64,000 nucleotides of DNA from Neohoeflea coraliihabitans (GCF_019334345.1 NZ_JAHWQX010000001.1:310001-374000); one strand, 5' to 3'. Shown: positions 24,849 to 33,611, counted from the stretch's first letter. Program-made: numbers and translations. The notes: generated by a model from the sequence alone, not told the origin.

Positions 24849-25676
24849 TCAAACGGACCGGGTCGTCGCCTCTGCCTGATTTCCGGCCGACACATTCCAC
24901 GGCGAGGGCATCGGTTCGCGATACGCCGCATCGAGCCAGTCCGAAAGGTCTAGCCCGGTCAGATGTCCGGTGCGCATGATATCCTCGGCAAACAGGCGTG
25001 TCAGACGCTCGCGCGCACGCGGTGCCATCGGCGCGGTATCATCATTCTCCACCGGCACGATATAGCGTGGCTGCACATTCTCCCGCAGCCAGCGCGGCGC
25101 GCCGAGAAAGTCTTCCACCTGTTGCAGCGATTTCAGGGGCTGCGACCAGAAGGTGTCCGTGCGCACAAACAGGATCTGCTCGCGCTTGAACAGCGACAAC
25201 AGCCGCTCCACCTGCCAGCCATAAAATCCCCGTTCGACATAGGAGAATTTGCGCTTAACACCGTGCGGTGCTCCCACCACCCGGCGACGCCCCTTGTCCG
25301 ACACGGCCTCTTCAAAGGACAGCGGCTCAATCCCGCGAAACCTGGCCATACGCCACTGTGAGTAGGCCCGGAATGCCGGGTGCCGCAGGATCAGGATCAG
25401 CCGGGCCTGTGAATTGTAGTCCTGCAGCCGCTCCAATGCGCCCGGCCAATAGCAGTAAATCGGCGTTGCCTCGCCGCGCATCACATCTTCGACAGTCCAG
25501 TCGAAATGCTTCTTTAGTTCGAACCGATCCTGCGCTGCCACACCAGCCACACCCTTGTCGAACACATGCAGTTCCTTGCGGGCCGGCAGTTGCAGCGAAG
25601 GATGCTGGGCGAGAAGACTGGCAAGTGCCGTCGTGCCGGCCTTCTGGACGCCGATGATGAAAAAATCGACTTTCAT
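24849..25676 (-). CDS. PAPS-dependent sulfotransferase family protein
   Basis: 275-residue sulfotransferase. The 5'-phosphosulfate loop is IGVQKAGTTALASLL (8-22) and the 3'-phosphate binding strand is LILILRHPAFRAYSQW. Both are the standard PAPS contacts; the family transfers sulfate to carbohydrates, lipids or proteins. The start MKVDFFIIGVQK at 25676 places the PAPS loop at the N-terminus as usual. The gene is alone on its strand and converges with the RutR-like regulator. The acceptor is unknown; a cell-surface glycan is a reasonable guess because a glycosyltransferase island lies 34 kb away, but there is no direct link. Confidence 0.87.
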   Translation of the reverse strand: MKVDFFIIGVQKAGTTALASLLAQHPSLQLPARKELHVFDKGVAGVAAQDRFELKKHFDWTVEDVMRGEATPIYCYWPGALERLQDYNSQARLILILRHPAFRAYSQWRMARFRGIEPLSFEEAVSDKGRRRVVGAPHGVKRKFSYVERGFYGWQVERLLSLFKREQILFVRTDTFWSQPLKSLQQVEDFLGAPRWLRENVQPRYIVPVENDDTAPMAPRARERLTRLFAEDIMRTGHLTGLDLSDWLDAAYREPMPSPWNVSAGNQAEATTRSV

Positions 25677-26048
25677 AGGTCTCCGTGAGCCTGTGTCCGG
25701 CTGCAGATCGGCCTTTTCGCTAGGATAGCCGACTAGCACCGCACACGGTCACTGTCCAACCGGCCGAGACACGAAACCGGCTCGATGACCGCGACATTCA
25801 CGCAAGCGAGAGGCGATCGGTCGAGGCAAGTGATGCACGGCGGTTGCTTTGCCGGCAGCTTGCAGCCTAAATCCACCCGGACGCAACGGTCGATGCCCAT
25901 AGGATCGCATCACGCCGGGGTCTCCGGACTTTTGACCGCAAGATGCCGTGGTGCGTCAGCGTCGAAGCCGAATGTCGATACCGGCTTCACTCCGGGGCAG
26001 GACGCAACAATGACCCGCTCGACGCAGCGGCAGGGAGGACTGACATTC
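25677..26048. other. Gene-poor region between sulfotransferase and DMT transporter
   Basis: 372 bp with no supported gene, hairpin terminator or repeat. A frame continuous with the transporter is open through most of it, but its sequence lacks hydrophobic or conserved character and the ribosome-binding site at 26033-26038 supports the later start. Confidence 0.5.
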
Positions 26049-26921
26049 ATGACGGAGGACGCCACACGCAGCCCGATTTCCGGCATCGTCCTGATGTGCG
26101 CCGGCATCGCATGTCTGAGCCTGAACGATGCCATTGCCAAGACCCTGACCGCGACCTACGCGCCGCTACAAATTCTGTTTCTGCGCAATATCATCGCCAT
26201 TGTTCCGGCTCTGCTGATGGCCCTCTATATGGGTGGCACGGCGGCACTCGTGACCGCTTCACCCGGCGCGCATCTGCTTCGCGGCGTGTTGTGGACCTGC
26301 GCCGCATCCACCTTCTTTCTCGGATTGAGGTATCTTGGACTTGCCGAAGCGACGACCCTCGTTTTTGCCGCGCCGATCTTTATCGTCACGCTCTCGAGCC
26401 TGTTCTTGAAAGAAAAAGTCGGCTGGCGCCGCTGGACGGCGGTTCTGGTCGGATTTCTCGGTGTGCTGGTCGTCGTCCGTCCGGGCATGGCCACATTTCA
26501 GCTCGTCGCATTGCTGCCGGTCAGCACGGCCTTGTTCTACGCCCTGCTGATGATCGGCTCGCGACTCGTCGATCCGCGCGAAAGCCCCTGGACGGTCATG
26601 CTGTATCTGGTCACCTTCGGCGCCCTGACCAGCGGCGTTCTTGCGCCATTCTTCTGGACGGCCGTGCGCCCCGAGGACATCTGGCTGTTCGTCGGAACGG
26701 CGATCCTCGGCACGGCGGCGATGACGATGATCACTCAGGCCTTCCGTTTCAGTTCGGCCTCGGTCGTCGCGCAGTTCGAATATACGGGCCTGTTATGGGC
26801 GATCCTGCTTGGATGGCTCATCTGGCGCGAGGTGCCGGACCTTGCAACCCTCGTCGGCGCCGGCATCATTGTGTCGACCGGCCTGTACATCATCTTCCGC
26901 GAACGCCAGCTGCAAAAGTGA
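26049..26921 (+). CDS. DMT-superfamily (EamA) transporter
   Basis: 290-residue inner-membrane protein with about ten hydrophobic segments arranged as two EamA repeats of about 140 residues. The first begins GIVLMCAGIACLSLNDAIAK, and the second contains STALFYALLMIGSRLV. Family members export amino acids or metabolites. The start at 26049 follows GGGAGG with 10-nt spacing. An upstream in-frame ATG at 26010 is possible. The next gene is the TetR regulator at 27084 on the same strand, but that gene has its own promoter and operator. The solute is unknown. Confidence 0.87.
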   Translation: MTEDATRSPISGIVLMCAGIACLSLNDAIAKTLTATYAPLQILFLRNIIAIVPALLMALYMGGTAALVTASPGAHLLRGVLWTCAASTFFLGLRYLGLAEATTLVFAAPIFIVTLSSLFLKEKVGWRRWTAVLVGFLGVLVVVRPGMATFQLVALLPVSTALFYALLMIGSRLVDPRESPWTVMLYLVTFGALTSGVLAPFFWTAVRPEDIWLFVGTAILGTAAMTMITQAFRFSSASVVAQFEYTGLLWAILLGWLIWREVPDLATLVGAGIIVSTGLYIIFRERQLQK

Positions 26922-27005
26922 TGAAAATGAACTGCAGCCGCTCGCGCAGCACAGCGCGATGGGGATCCGGAGTGCCGCCCTGGTAAGGGACCGCGAAGCC
27001 TGCAC

Positions 27006-27034
27006 TTGAGTATTCTTACGCAGTAGAATAACTA
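27006..27034 (+). promoter_or_regulatory. Candidate promoter of the acyl-CoA cluster TetR regulator
   Basis: TTGAGT (27006-27011), 17-bp spacer, TAACTA (27029-27034). An operator copy follows directly at 27036, suiting autorepression. An inverted repeat TATTCT-N8-AGAATA (27011-27030) lies within it. Confidence 0.45.
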
Positions 27035-27035
27035 G

Positions 27036-27049
27036 CTACTGATCAGTCA
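27036..27049. promoter_or_regulatory. Operator copy 1 (TACT-N5-GTCA), before the TetR gene
   Basis: CTACTGATCAGTCA, with a perfect 10-bp palindrome ACTGATCAGT at 27038-27047. It is one of five related boxes in the 27-44 kb catabolic region and the probable binding site for the adjacent TetR protein. Confidence 0.55.
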
Positions 27050-27083
27050 AATGCGCGCAGACGCTCTTACTTCAGGAACTCCC

Positions 27084-27716
27084 ATGCCAAGAACGCGAAA
27101 GAGCACAAAGGCCGCCTCCGTGTGGAACGAGGTTGCGGAACTGAAGCGGGAGAAGATCCTGCAGAGCGCAGTGGATCTCTTCTACCAGAATGGTTACCTG
27201 CCAACGACAATGGACGTGATCGCCGAAAGCATCGGCGCAACCAAACCCTTCGTCTATTATCACTATGAGAACAAGGCCGAGCTTCTGTCGGAAATTGCCC
27301 GGCGCACGCTGCGCGAATGGCTGGCGGTGACCACACATGTCACGGATCAGTCGCTTCCCCCGAAGGAGGCACTGTCCCTCGCCGCACAGCAGTTCACGAT
27401 GATCGTGCTGAACATGTACAAGCTCGTCTCGATTTACTATCGCGAGCAACTCAATCTTCCAAAGGAAGTCGCTGACGAGATTGCCGGCATGCGCCGCGAG
27501 ATCGACGCGCAGGTGCGCACGATTCTTGCCGAAGGCAAGAAGACAGGCGTCTTCGAGTTCGAAGATCTGGCCGTTGCCAGCCAGGTGGTCACCGGCATGG
27601 TCAGTTTCGTCTTTGCCTGGTACCGCGAACCCTCGCGCCTGTCGAAGGAAGAGATCTGCGCCCAGATGGTCTCGCATGTGCTGCGCAGCGTCGGGGCCAC
27701 GACGACGCCATCCTGA
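27084..27716 (+). CDS. TetR family regulator of the acyl-CoA catabolic region
   Basis: 210-residue repressor. The HTH spans about residues 24-68: KILQSAVDLFYQNGYLPTT, then DVIAESIGATKPFVYYHYENKAELL (helix-turn-helix). The C-terminal ligand domain (about 80-205) resembles regulators of fatty-acid or CoA-linked degradation (TetR_C_33/KstR2-like); the effector is probably an acyl-CoA. AGGAA lies 7 nt before the ATG at 27084. It converges on the MDR/enoyl-CoA hydratase unit. Five boxes of one pattern near the start of this and four neighbouring transcription units suggest it is their common regulator. Confidence 0.85.
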   Translation: MPRTRKSTKAASVWNEVAELKREKILQSAVDLFYQNGYLPTTMDVIAESIGATKPFVYYHYENKAELLSEIARRTLREWLAVTTHVTDQSLPPKEALSLAAQQFTMIVLNMYKLVSIYYREQLNLPKEVADEIAGMRREIDAQVRTILAEGKKTGVFEFEDLAVASQVVTGMVSFVFAWYREPSRLSKEEICAQMVSHVLRSVGATTTPS

Positions 27717-27787
27717 CATACGGCTGCGCAGGTTCCGGTGCCGGAAGCGCTGCGCGCCCCCGAGCGTGTGTGCAATTGCTTGCAGCC

Positions 27788-28852
27788 TCAGGGCAAGGTG
27801 GGATCGAGAATCAGCTTGCCGAAAACCTTGCGCTGCCGCAGCAGCTCCTGTGCCTTGGGCACATCGGCCAGCGAAAACCTGTCCTGGACGACCTGACGCA
27901 AGCGCCCGGCTCCCCCCATTTTCATGACCTCGAGGAAATCGCGGCGCGTGCCGCCGAAGGACCCGATCAGGGTCTGCTCCTTGACGAACAGGTGCCACAA
28001 ATTGAAGCCGACCTGAAATCCGGAGTGTCCGCCGCACGTCACCAGCCGGCCGCCGCGGGCCAGGGCCTTGAGACTGCCTTCCCATGTCGCCGCGCCAACA
28101 TGCTCGAAAACGATGTCGACACCGCGCCCGCCGGTGAACCGGCGCACCTGGTCGGGCCATGACGGATCGTTGTGATCGACAGCGAAATCGGCGCCCACCT
28201 CAAGCGTTCGGCGCACCTTGTCGGGACCGCCGGCGGTTGCGATCACGCGCGCACCCGCCGCCGCGGCGATCTGCATACCGAGCACGCCGATCCCCGAACC
28301 GGCGGCGATGATCAGCACATCCTCGCCCAATACGACCTTTGCCCGGTCGCGCAGCATGTGCCAGGCGGTCGGTCCGGTGACGGCCATCGCAGCCGCGGCT
28401 GCATAATCCAGCGCCTCGGGCAGTTCGAGCAATTGCCGCGCCGGCGCAACGGCATATTCGGCGTACCCGCCGGGAGTCTGAACGCCGAACACCCGACTGT
28501 TGCGGCACATGTTGGTCTCACCGCGGACGCAGTTGTCGCAATGCCGACAGGCGATGATCGGATCGACGACCACGCGCGCCCCGATCTCCCAGTCGGCAAC
28601 ATCCGGCCCCACTGCGGCAACATCCCCGGCAACCTCCGTGCCGGAGATATGCGGAAGAGCAACATCCTGCGGGGTCTGGCCGTCCTTCGTCAAAAGATCG
28701 ACCTGATTGAGACCGCAGGCCCGCACGCGCACAAGGACCTCGCCCGGTCCGGGCACCGGAACCGCGACGTCCGTATCCAGCCGCAATTCGGTACCACCGT
28801 TGGCTCCGTGGTGTAGACGCGCCGCGCGCATGGTGCCTGTCGCCTTGGTCAT
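27788..28852 (-). CDS. Zinc-containing medium-chain dehydrogenase/reductase
   Basis: 354-residue MDR enzyme (alcohol dehydrogenase / quinone-reductase-like). Structural-zinc cysteines ACRHCDNCVRGETNMC lie at about 101-116. The NAD(P) Rossmann motif is IIAAGSGIGVLGMQIA, and TSLKALARGGRLVTCGG-like sequence follows (here GSLKALARGGRLV). ATGA overlap (28849-28852) with the enoyl-CoA hydratase shows translational coupling. Within the cluster it may reduce an enoyl-CoA or oxidise a hydroxyacid; family members annotated as crotonyl-CoA reductase are longer (over 400 residues), so that role is less likely. Confidence 0.85.
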   Translation of the reverse strand: MTKATGTMRAARLHHGANGGTELRLDTDVAVPVPGPGEVLVRVRACGLNQVDLLTKDGQTPQDVALPHISGTEVAGDVAAVGPDVADWEIGARVVVDPIIACRHCDNCVRGETNMCRNSRVFGVQTPGGYAEYAVAPARQLLELPEALDYAAAAAMAVTGPTAWHMLRDRAKVVLGEDVLIIAAGSGIGVLGMQIAAAAGARVIATAGGPDKVRRTLEVGADFAVDHNDPSWPDQVRRFTGGRGVDIVFEHVGAATWEGSLKALARGGRLVTCGGHSGFQVGFNLWHLFVKEQTLIGSFGGTRRDFLEVMKMGGAGRLRQVVQDRFSLADVPKAQELLRQRKVFGKLILDPTLP

Positions 28853-29685
28853 CTGCGCCCCTCCTTGAGAGCATCGAGATAGTCGCTCTTCTTTTGGCGG
28901 AATTCCTCGGACTGAAAGGTCAGCCCGTTGGCGACCGCCTCGATTCCAAGCTGACTACGCAGGTCGCTGCGCTCACCGTTGCGCAGGATCAGCTTCATCA
29001 TCCGCAGGGCATCAGAACCCATCCCCTCGATCTGCACAGCAAGCGCATCCATGCGCTCCGAGAGGGCAGCCGCATCATCGGCCAGTTCGTTGACCAGCCC
29101 CCAGGACAGCGCCGTATCGGCATCGATCTTCTGCCCCAGGACCGCCATCTGCATGGCCCGGGAGGGACCGATCAGACGCTGCGCAAGCCAGCTCAGACCG
29201 AAATCCTGAATGACGTCGAGCATCAGCGGCACCATCCAGAACCGGGCCGCCCGGACGCTGATGCGCATGTCGCAAGCCATTGCCAGTCCCAGTCCGCCGC
29301 CGCCACAGGCGTGGCCGTTGAGCGCCGCGATGGTGACCACCTCCTGCTCGAACAGCGCCGATATCACGCGGTGCTGCGCGTTAAGGAGCCGGGTGCCTGA
29401 AAAGACCGATGGATCTTCGACATGCTCCATGAAGAAAGGCGTATCGAGATCGACACCGGCGGAAAACAACCGTCCCGCACCCTGCAGGAACAGGGCATTG
29501 AGACCGCTCCGTGCGCGGACCCGGTCCAGCGCGTCGAGCAATTCCTCGAGCATTTCCGGATTCAACGCGTTCAGCCGCTCCGGCCGGTTCAGGGTCAGAC
29601 GTGCGATCCGCCCCTCGAAGGCGAGGGTCACGGTAGCGTAGTCTGGAAGGTCGTCGCCAGTTCCCATTTCCGTCCCAATCTTCAT
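28849..29685 (-). CDS. Enoyl-CoA hydratase/isomerase family protein
   Basis: 278-residue crotonase-fold enzyme. The oxyanion-hole strands are LFSAGVDL (about 72-79) and NGHACGGGGLGLAMACDMRI (about 112-131). The two hydratase glutamates of rat crotonase are not obvious: the usual FGxPE segment reads FWMVPLML and the second Glu region reads VIQDFG, so it may be an isomerase, a hydratase of an unusual substrate or a dehydrating/retro-aldol variant. The start at 29685 is preceded by promoter elements and operator copy 2. It is coupled to the MDR gene. Confidence 0.82.
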   Translation of the reverse strand: MKIGTEMGTGDDLPDYATVTLAFEGRIARLTLNRPERLNALNPEMLEELLDALDRVRARSGLNALFLQGAGRLFSAGVDLDTPFFMEHVEDPSVFSGTRLLNAQHRVISALFEQEVVTIAALNGHACGGGGLGLAMACDMRISVRAARFWMVPLMLDVIQDFGLSWLAQRLIGPSRAMQMAVLGQKIDADTALSWGLVNELADDAAALSERMDALAVQIEGMGSDALRMMKLILRNGERSDLRSQLGIEAVANGLTFQSEEFRQKKSDYLDALKEGRR

Positions 29686-29703
29686 ACTATTAGGTCTGTT
29701 TTA

Positions 29704-29717
29704 ATACTGACTAGTAT
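29704..29717. promoter_or_regulatory. Operator copy 2 (TACT-N5-GTAT), before the enoyl-CoA hydratase gene
   Basis: ATACTGACTAGTAT, with ATACT and AGTAT arms, just downstream of and touching the -10 element on the minus strand. One of five related boxes. Confidence 0.55.
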
Positions 29718-29744
29718 CATCTTCGCGAGGTGCACGTCTGTCAA
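29716..29744 (-). promoter_or_regulatory. Candidate promoter of the enoyl-CoA hydratase / MDR unit
   Basis: Minus strand TTGACA (29744-29739), 17-bp spacer, GATGAT (29721-29716). A perfect -35 with a moderate -10. It shows that these two genes can be transcribed apart from the thiolase gene upstream. Confidence 0.5.
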
Positions 29745-29826
29745 GCGCCAATTCGGCGCCACGTTTCACCGACCGTCGGCGGTCGGCCCTGCCATTCACG
29801 GCGATCTGCCTGGCTCTCCGGGCGCG

Positions 29827-31008
29827 TCACATGCGTTCAATGGCCAGCGCAATACCCTGGCCTCCGCCGATGCACATGGTGATCAGGCCATAGCGCCCGC
29901 CAGTGCGCTGCAGGTGGTAAAGCGCCTTGACCGTCAGGATCGCACCGGTCGCTCCGACCGGGTGGCCCAGGGCAATGGCCCCGCCATCCGGGTTGACCTT
30001 TGCCGGATCAAGGCCGAGTTCGCGGTTGACCGCAATGGCCTGCGCGGCGAATGCCTCGTTGGATTCGACAACGTCGAAATCGTCCAGCTTCAGCCCGCAC
30101 CGCTGAATGAGTACCCGCACCGCGGGCACCGGCCCGATTCCCATCACCTCCGGCGCCACTCCGGCGTGGGCATAGCCAACAATCCGCGCCAGCGGTGCGG
30201 CGCCAGCGGATTCGACGTAACGTTCCGACGCCAGGACAACTGCCGCTGCGCCGTCATTTATGCCCGACGAGTTGCCGGCCGTCACGACACCATCTTTCCT
30301 GAAGGCGGGGCGAAGGCCCGCCAGCATCTCGGCGGTCGTCTCGGGCTTGGGATGTTCGTCCGTGTCGACGATCACCTGGCTCCGCCCCACTTTGGTCTCC
30401 ACCGGAAGAATCTGGCTCCTGAAATGCCCGGCAGCCATGGCCGCCGCCGCCCGGCGTTGGCTTTCCAGTGCGAAGGCGTCCTGGTCCTCTCGCGACACCC
30501 CGTATTTCTGCGCCACGTTCTCGGCTGTCACGCCCATGATGCCATTGCCGAACGGGTCGGTGAGCACGCCCGCAAGACCATCCACAAGTGCGGCATCACC
30601 CATTTTCTGGCCGAAGCGGGCCACCTGCACGAAATGCGGCGCCCGGCTCATCACCTCGGCCCCACCGGCCAGCGCGACCGGCGCATCGCCGAGCATGATG
30701 TTTTGCGCCGCCGAAACGATGGCTTGCGCGCCACTTCCGCACAGGCGGTTCAGGGTCATGGCGGGAACGTCTTCCGGGATGCCCGCGCTGATCGCCGCGA
30801 TGCGCGCGAGATAGGCATCCTGGGGACCGGTGGGGATGACATTTCCGAACACCACGTGTCCGATGCGCGCCGGTTCCACATTCGCGCGGACCATGGCTTC
30901 GGCCGCGACCCGGCTTCCCAGCTCACTCGGCGCGATGCCCATCAGGCCACCACCGAAACGACCGATGGCGGTCCGCACTGCGGAAAGAATATAGGTGGTT
31001 TCGGGCAT
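29827..31008 (-). CDS. Thiolase (acetyl-CoA C-acyltransferase)
   Basis: 393-residue thiolase that cleaves a 3-oxoacyl-CoA with CoA. The acyl-accepting cysteine is in NRLCGSGAQAI (Cys88 or so); ESNEAFAAQAIAVNREL and GGAIALGHPVGATGA carry the two active-site histidines; the second cysteine is in ITMCIGGGQGIALA near the C-terminus. All catalytic residues are intact, and length is normal for a degradative thiolase. The acyl-CoA synthetase gene ends 63 bp upstream on the same strand, so co-transcription is likely. Degradative use is favoured over acetoacetyl-CoA synthesis by the beta-oxidation neighbours. Confidence 0.93.
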   Translation of the reverse strand: MPETTYILSAVRTAIGRFGGGLMGIAPSELGSRVAAEAMVRANVEPARIGHVVFGNVIPTGPQDAYLARIAAISAGIPEDVPAMTLNRLCGSGAQAIVSAAQNIMLGDAPVALAGGAEVMSRAPHFVQVARFGQKMGDAALVDGLAGVLTDPFGNGIMGVTAENVAQKYGVSREDQDAFALESQRRAAAAMAAGHFRSQILPVETKVGRSQVIVDTDEHPKPETTAEMLAGLRPAFRKDGVVTAGNSSGINDGAAAVVLASERYVESAGAAPLARIVGYAHAGVAPEVMGIGPVPAVRVLIQRCGLKLDDFDVVESNEAFAAQAIAVNRELGLDPAKVNPDGGAIALGHPVGATGAILTVKALYHLQRTGGRYGLITMCIGGGQGIALAIERM

Positions 31009-31071
31009 GTCTTGTTGATCCTTCAGGCGGGAAACGAGGGTTCGGGCAGCGACGCGGCCGGTTGGCGAGCG

Positions 31072-32631
31072 CTAATGCGGATGTGCGGCAGCATGCTCGG
31101 CGCGCAACTGATACTTCATGATCTTGCCGATCGACGTCTTCGGAAGCGCGTCGCGGAATTCGAAAAGGGTCGGCACCTTGAATTTGGCAAGCGACTTGGC
31201 ACACCAGTCACCGAGTTCGTCCTGCGAAGCTTCCATTCCAGCGCGGACCACCACGACCGCCTTGACCGCTTCGTCGCGAAGTGGATCAAAGACGCCGATG
31301 ACGGCGCATTCCGCAACCGCCGGATGACCGGACAGGACCCGCTCCACCTCGCCGGCAGCGATGTTCTCGCCGGCGCGCTTGATCACATCCTTCGACCGGT
31401 CGAGGAAATGCAGATAGCCATCCTCGTCGAGCGATCCATTGTCGCCGGTAGTCAGCCATCCATCCCGCATGCAGGCGCGCGTGGCCTCTTCATTGCGAAA
31501 ATACCCGCTGAAAAGCGGCGCCCCGCGCACGACTATGCCGCCGCTTTGCCCCGTCGGAACGTCGTTCCAGTCGTCATCGATCACGCGGATCTCGCGGCCC
31601 ATGACGGGCAGCCCTATGCAATGCCGCTTGGTCCGGCCATGCAGAACGGGATTGGCCGTGCAGATGCCGAAAGTCTCCGACAGGCCGTACCCTTCGATCA
31701 GTCTGACGGCGTACCGGCTCTCGAACGCGGTCCACTCGGCATCCGATGTCGGCAGGGCATAGAACGTCATCCTGACGGAATGCTGCGTGTCGGTTTCCTG
31801 CGCGGGCTGCGCAAGAAGCGTGCGCAGGATCATCGGCACGATGCTGATGAAGGTGCAGCGATGCCGCCGCACCTGCGACCAGAACCGGCTGGCGCTGTAG
31901 GACTGAAGCAGAACGATCGTGCCGCCGACGGTCAGGGTCGGAATCACGCTGACAAACTGTCCGTTGACGTGGAACAGGGGCAGGACAACGCACGTCCTTT
32001 CATCACTTTTCAGACCGAAATGCTGTGCCAGGGCGATCCCCTGGATCACGCTGCCATGGTGGCTGAGAATGGCGCCCTTGGGACGCGATGTCGTGCCGGA
32101 CGTGTAGATGATCTGCGAACAGTCGCCCGGTGCGATCGCCACCTGAGGACAAGGCGCACCGGCCTCGTCGATCTCGGCAAGAAGGTCGAAGCCGCCGGCA
32201 GCTTCATCCGCGCGCGCCAGGATTTTGACCGTGACCTCAGGACAATCCGCTTCGACCTCGCGGTATTTTGGCAGAAATTCGGGTTCGGTGATCAGTCCCA
32301 CACACTGCGCATCCTGCAGGAGGAAGGACAATTCATCAGGAGAATAGAGAACATTGACCGGGACCATCACGGCGCCGATCTGGTTGATCGCGAACCAGGC
32401 CTGCAGGAATTCGCTGCAGTTCGACAACATCACCGCGACGTTGTGCTGCGGACGAACTCCACTCTTCGCCAGATGCCCGGCCAGTCCGTTCACCTTGTCG
32501 GAGAATTGGCGGTAAGTGAGTTCGATGACGTGCCCGGCGTCATCCTCATGGAGCAGGAACAATTTCTCGGGATGCTCCTCGACCCGCTGCCGCAAGAGCG
32601 ACGCCACATTCTGGCTGCCGGCGATGTCCAT
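31072..32631 (-). CDS. AMP-dependent acyl-CoA synthetase (CaiC-like), number 1
   Basis: 519-residue adenylate-forming CoA ligase. P-loop YTSGTTSRPKG (about 171-181), EGYGLSETFG (A5 motif), DGWLTTGDNGSLDEDGYLHFLDRSKDVIKRAGENI (A7-A8; GDxG and the Asp-Arg hinge) and the catalytic lysine in TSIGKIMKYQLR near the C-terminus are all present. The overall pattern resembles crotonobetaine/carnitine-CoA ligase. The start MDIAGSQN at 32631 follows GGGAGGAA; a GTG lies one codon earlier. A 186-bp gap separates it from the MaoC gene upstream. It activates a carboxylic acid that probably enters through the TRAP system. Confidence 0.9.
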   Translation of the reverse strand: MDIAGSQNVASLLRQRVEEHPEKLFLLHEDDAGHVIELTYRQFSDKVNGLAGHLAKSGVRPQHNVAVMLSNCSEFLQAWFAINQIGAVMVPVNVLYSPDELSFLLQDAQCVGLITEPEFLPKYREVEADCPEVTVKILARADEAAGGFDLLAEIDEAGAPCPQVAIAPGDCSQIIYTSGTTSRPKGAILSHHGSVIQGIALAQHFGLKSDERTCVVLPLFHVNGQFVSVIPTLTVGGTIVLLQSYSASRFWSQVRRHRCTFISIVPMILRTLLAQPAQETDTQHSVRMTFYALPTSDAEWTAFESRYAVRLIEGYGLSETFGICTANPVLHGRTKRHCIGLPVMGREIRVIDDDWNDVPTGQSGGIVVRGAPLFSGYFRNEEATRACMRDGWLTTGDNGSLDEDGYLHFLDRSKDVIKRAGENIAAGEVERVLSGHPAVAECAVIGVFDPLRDEAVKAVVVVRAGMEASQDELGDWCAKSLAKFKVPTLFEFRDALPKTSIGKIMKYQLRAEHAAAHPH

Positions 32632-32817
32632 CACGTTTCCTCCCTTCAATCCGTTAAGCGGGACCGTCTGCGCCGAGTGAGGATACCGCCCCAACCTGTT
32701 CGCCCCCATGGTCCGCGCCTGTCGTCCGCCATCCGGGCGACCCTTTGTAAACTCGTCGCCGGCGGCCGGGGTCCCCGGTCCTCCGCATGCAGCAACGCGG
32801 CCGCAGCCCTGCCCGCC

Positions 32818-33201
32818 TTAGTCTGCGAGCTGCACGTTCCCTTCGATCACCGTCTCATCCCGCTGATTGATGCAGCGAAACTCGAAACCGGTTTCGAGTG
32901 TGGCCGTGACTTCGATGCCGATCGTGTCCCCCGGATGCGCCGGCCGAAGATAACGCAGCTTCATGCGGCTGTTCGGCGGCATTGCCGGCTGGCCGGTGCG
33001 CGACTGGACCAGCCGGAAGATGGGCTCCATCGGAATGCACCCATGCGCGATCGTGGTGCCGAACGGCGTTGTCGCAGCGAAGTCCGGATCCACATGGACC
33101 GGGTTGAAATCGCCCGAAATCGCTGCGTACGCGTCGATCATCGCCTGATCGATCGTGATCGTCGGCTGCACCGCCATCTCATCATCCCCTTCGGTTTTCA
33201 T
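32818..33201 (-). CDS. MaoC-like dehydratase, hot-dog fold (C-terminal-half type)
   Basis: 127-residue single hot-dog domain. The hydratase-2 motif is seen as YAAISGDFNPVHVDPDFAATTPFG with Asp and His in the catalytic D-x4-H spacing, followed by TIAHGCIPM. Members perform R-specific hydration of enoyl-CoA. It overlaps the next MaoC gene by 4 bp, so the two are made together and may form a heterodimer equal to a double-hot-dog hydratase 2. An alternative start eight codons in (MAVQPT) is possible. Confidence 0.87.
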   Translation of the reverse strand: MKTEGDDEMAVQPTITIDQAMIDAYAAISGDFNPVHVDPDFAATTPFGTTIAHGCIPMEPIFRLVQSRTGQPAMPPNSRMKLRYLRPAHPGDTIGIEVTATLETGFEFRCINQRDETVIEGNVQLAD

Positions 33202-33611
33202 GGAAGGATCGCCGTGAACCTGACCTTGCAGACCTCATCGTCGACCTGATTGGTCGTGACCATCTCATAGGTCAGGAACCGGCGCCCCTTACGCTCGAAG
33301 CGGTCGGTGATGACCAATGTCGTGGTCAGCACATCACCGGCTCGGGCCGGCACCCCGTAGGTGTTCTCGTCACCGACGCGGATGACACCTGGCGGAAAAA
33401 CCTGCTCCTCCCACCCCAGGCGCAACCCGAATGCCAGGCACATCGACGTCGGCGCGATGCCGCCACCCGACGGCCCGGCGCGAAAGGCGGCGTCGTCATA
33501 GCCCATCAGGCTGCAGAAGCGATCGATTTCCTCCTGCGTCAGGGCGATCCGGCCGCGGCACACCTCGCGCCCCAGCTCAGCGCCTTCGAATGTCGTCAAA
33601 GGGTTGCTCAT
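33198..33611 (-). CDS. MaoC N-terminal-type hot-dog protein (FAS1-dehydratase-like)
   Basis: 137-residue hot-dog protein of the MaoC_dehydrat_N type. GREVCRGRIALTQEEIDRFCSLMGYDD at about 13-39 is the usual family start; VIRVGDENTYGVPARAGDVLTTTLVITDRFERKGRRFLTYE follows in pieces. It lacks a clear D-x4-H catalytic motif, so it is probably the non-catalytic, substrate-binding half that pairs with the MaoC protein encoded just downstream. ATGA overlaps link it to both the E2 gene and that MaoC gene. Confidence 0.82.
   Translation of the reverse strand: MSNPLTTFEGAELGREVCRGRIALTQEEIDRFCSLMGYDDAAFRAGPSGGGIAPTSMCLAFGLRLGWEEQVFPPGVIRVGDENTYGVPARAGDVLTTTLVITDRFERKGRRFLTYEMVTTNQVDDEVCKVRFTAILP

Noticed and set aside
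32740-32790. GC-rich dyad CCGGGG-T-CCCCGG before acyl-CoA synthetase 1 as a terminator
   Set aside because: No U-tract on either strand, and such GC palindromes are frequent in this base composition.
29422-33249. Very long plus-strand open frame (about 1275 codons) opposite five minus-strand genes
   Set aside because: It is antisense to well-conserved enoyl-CoA hydratase, thiolase, CoA ligase and MaoC genes; its sequence is rich in His, Arg and Asp with no domain. A stop-poor reverse frame is usual in GC-rich DNA.
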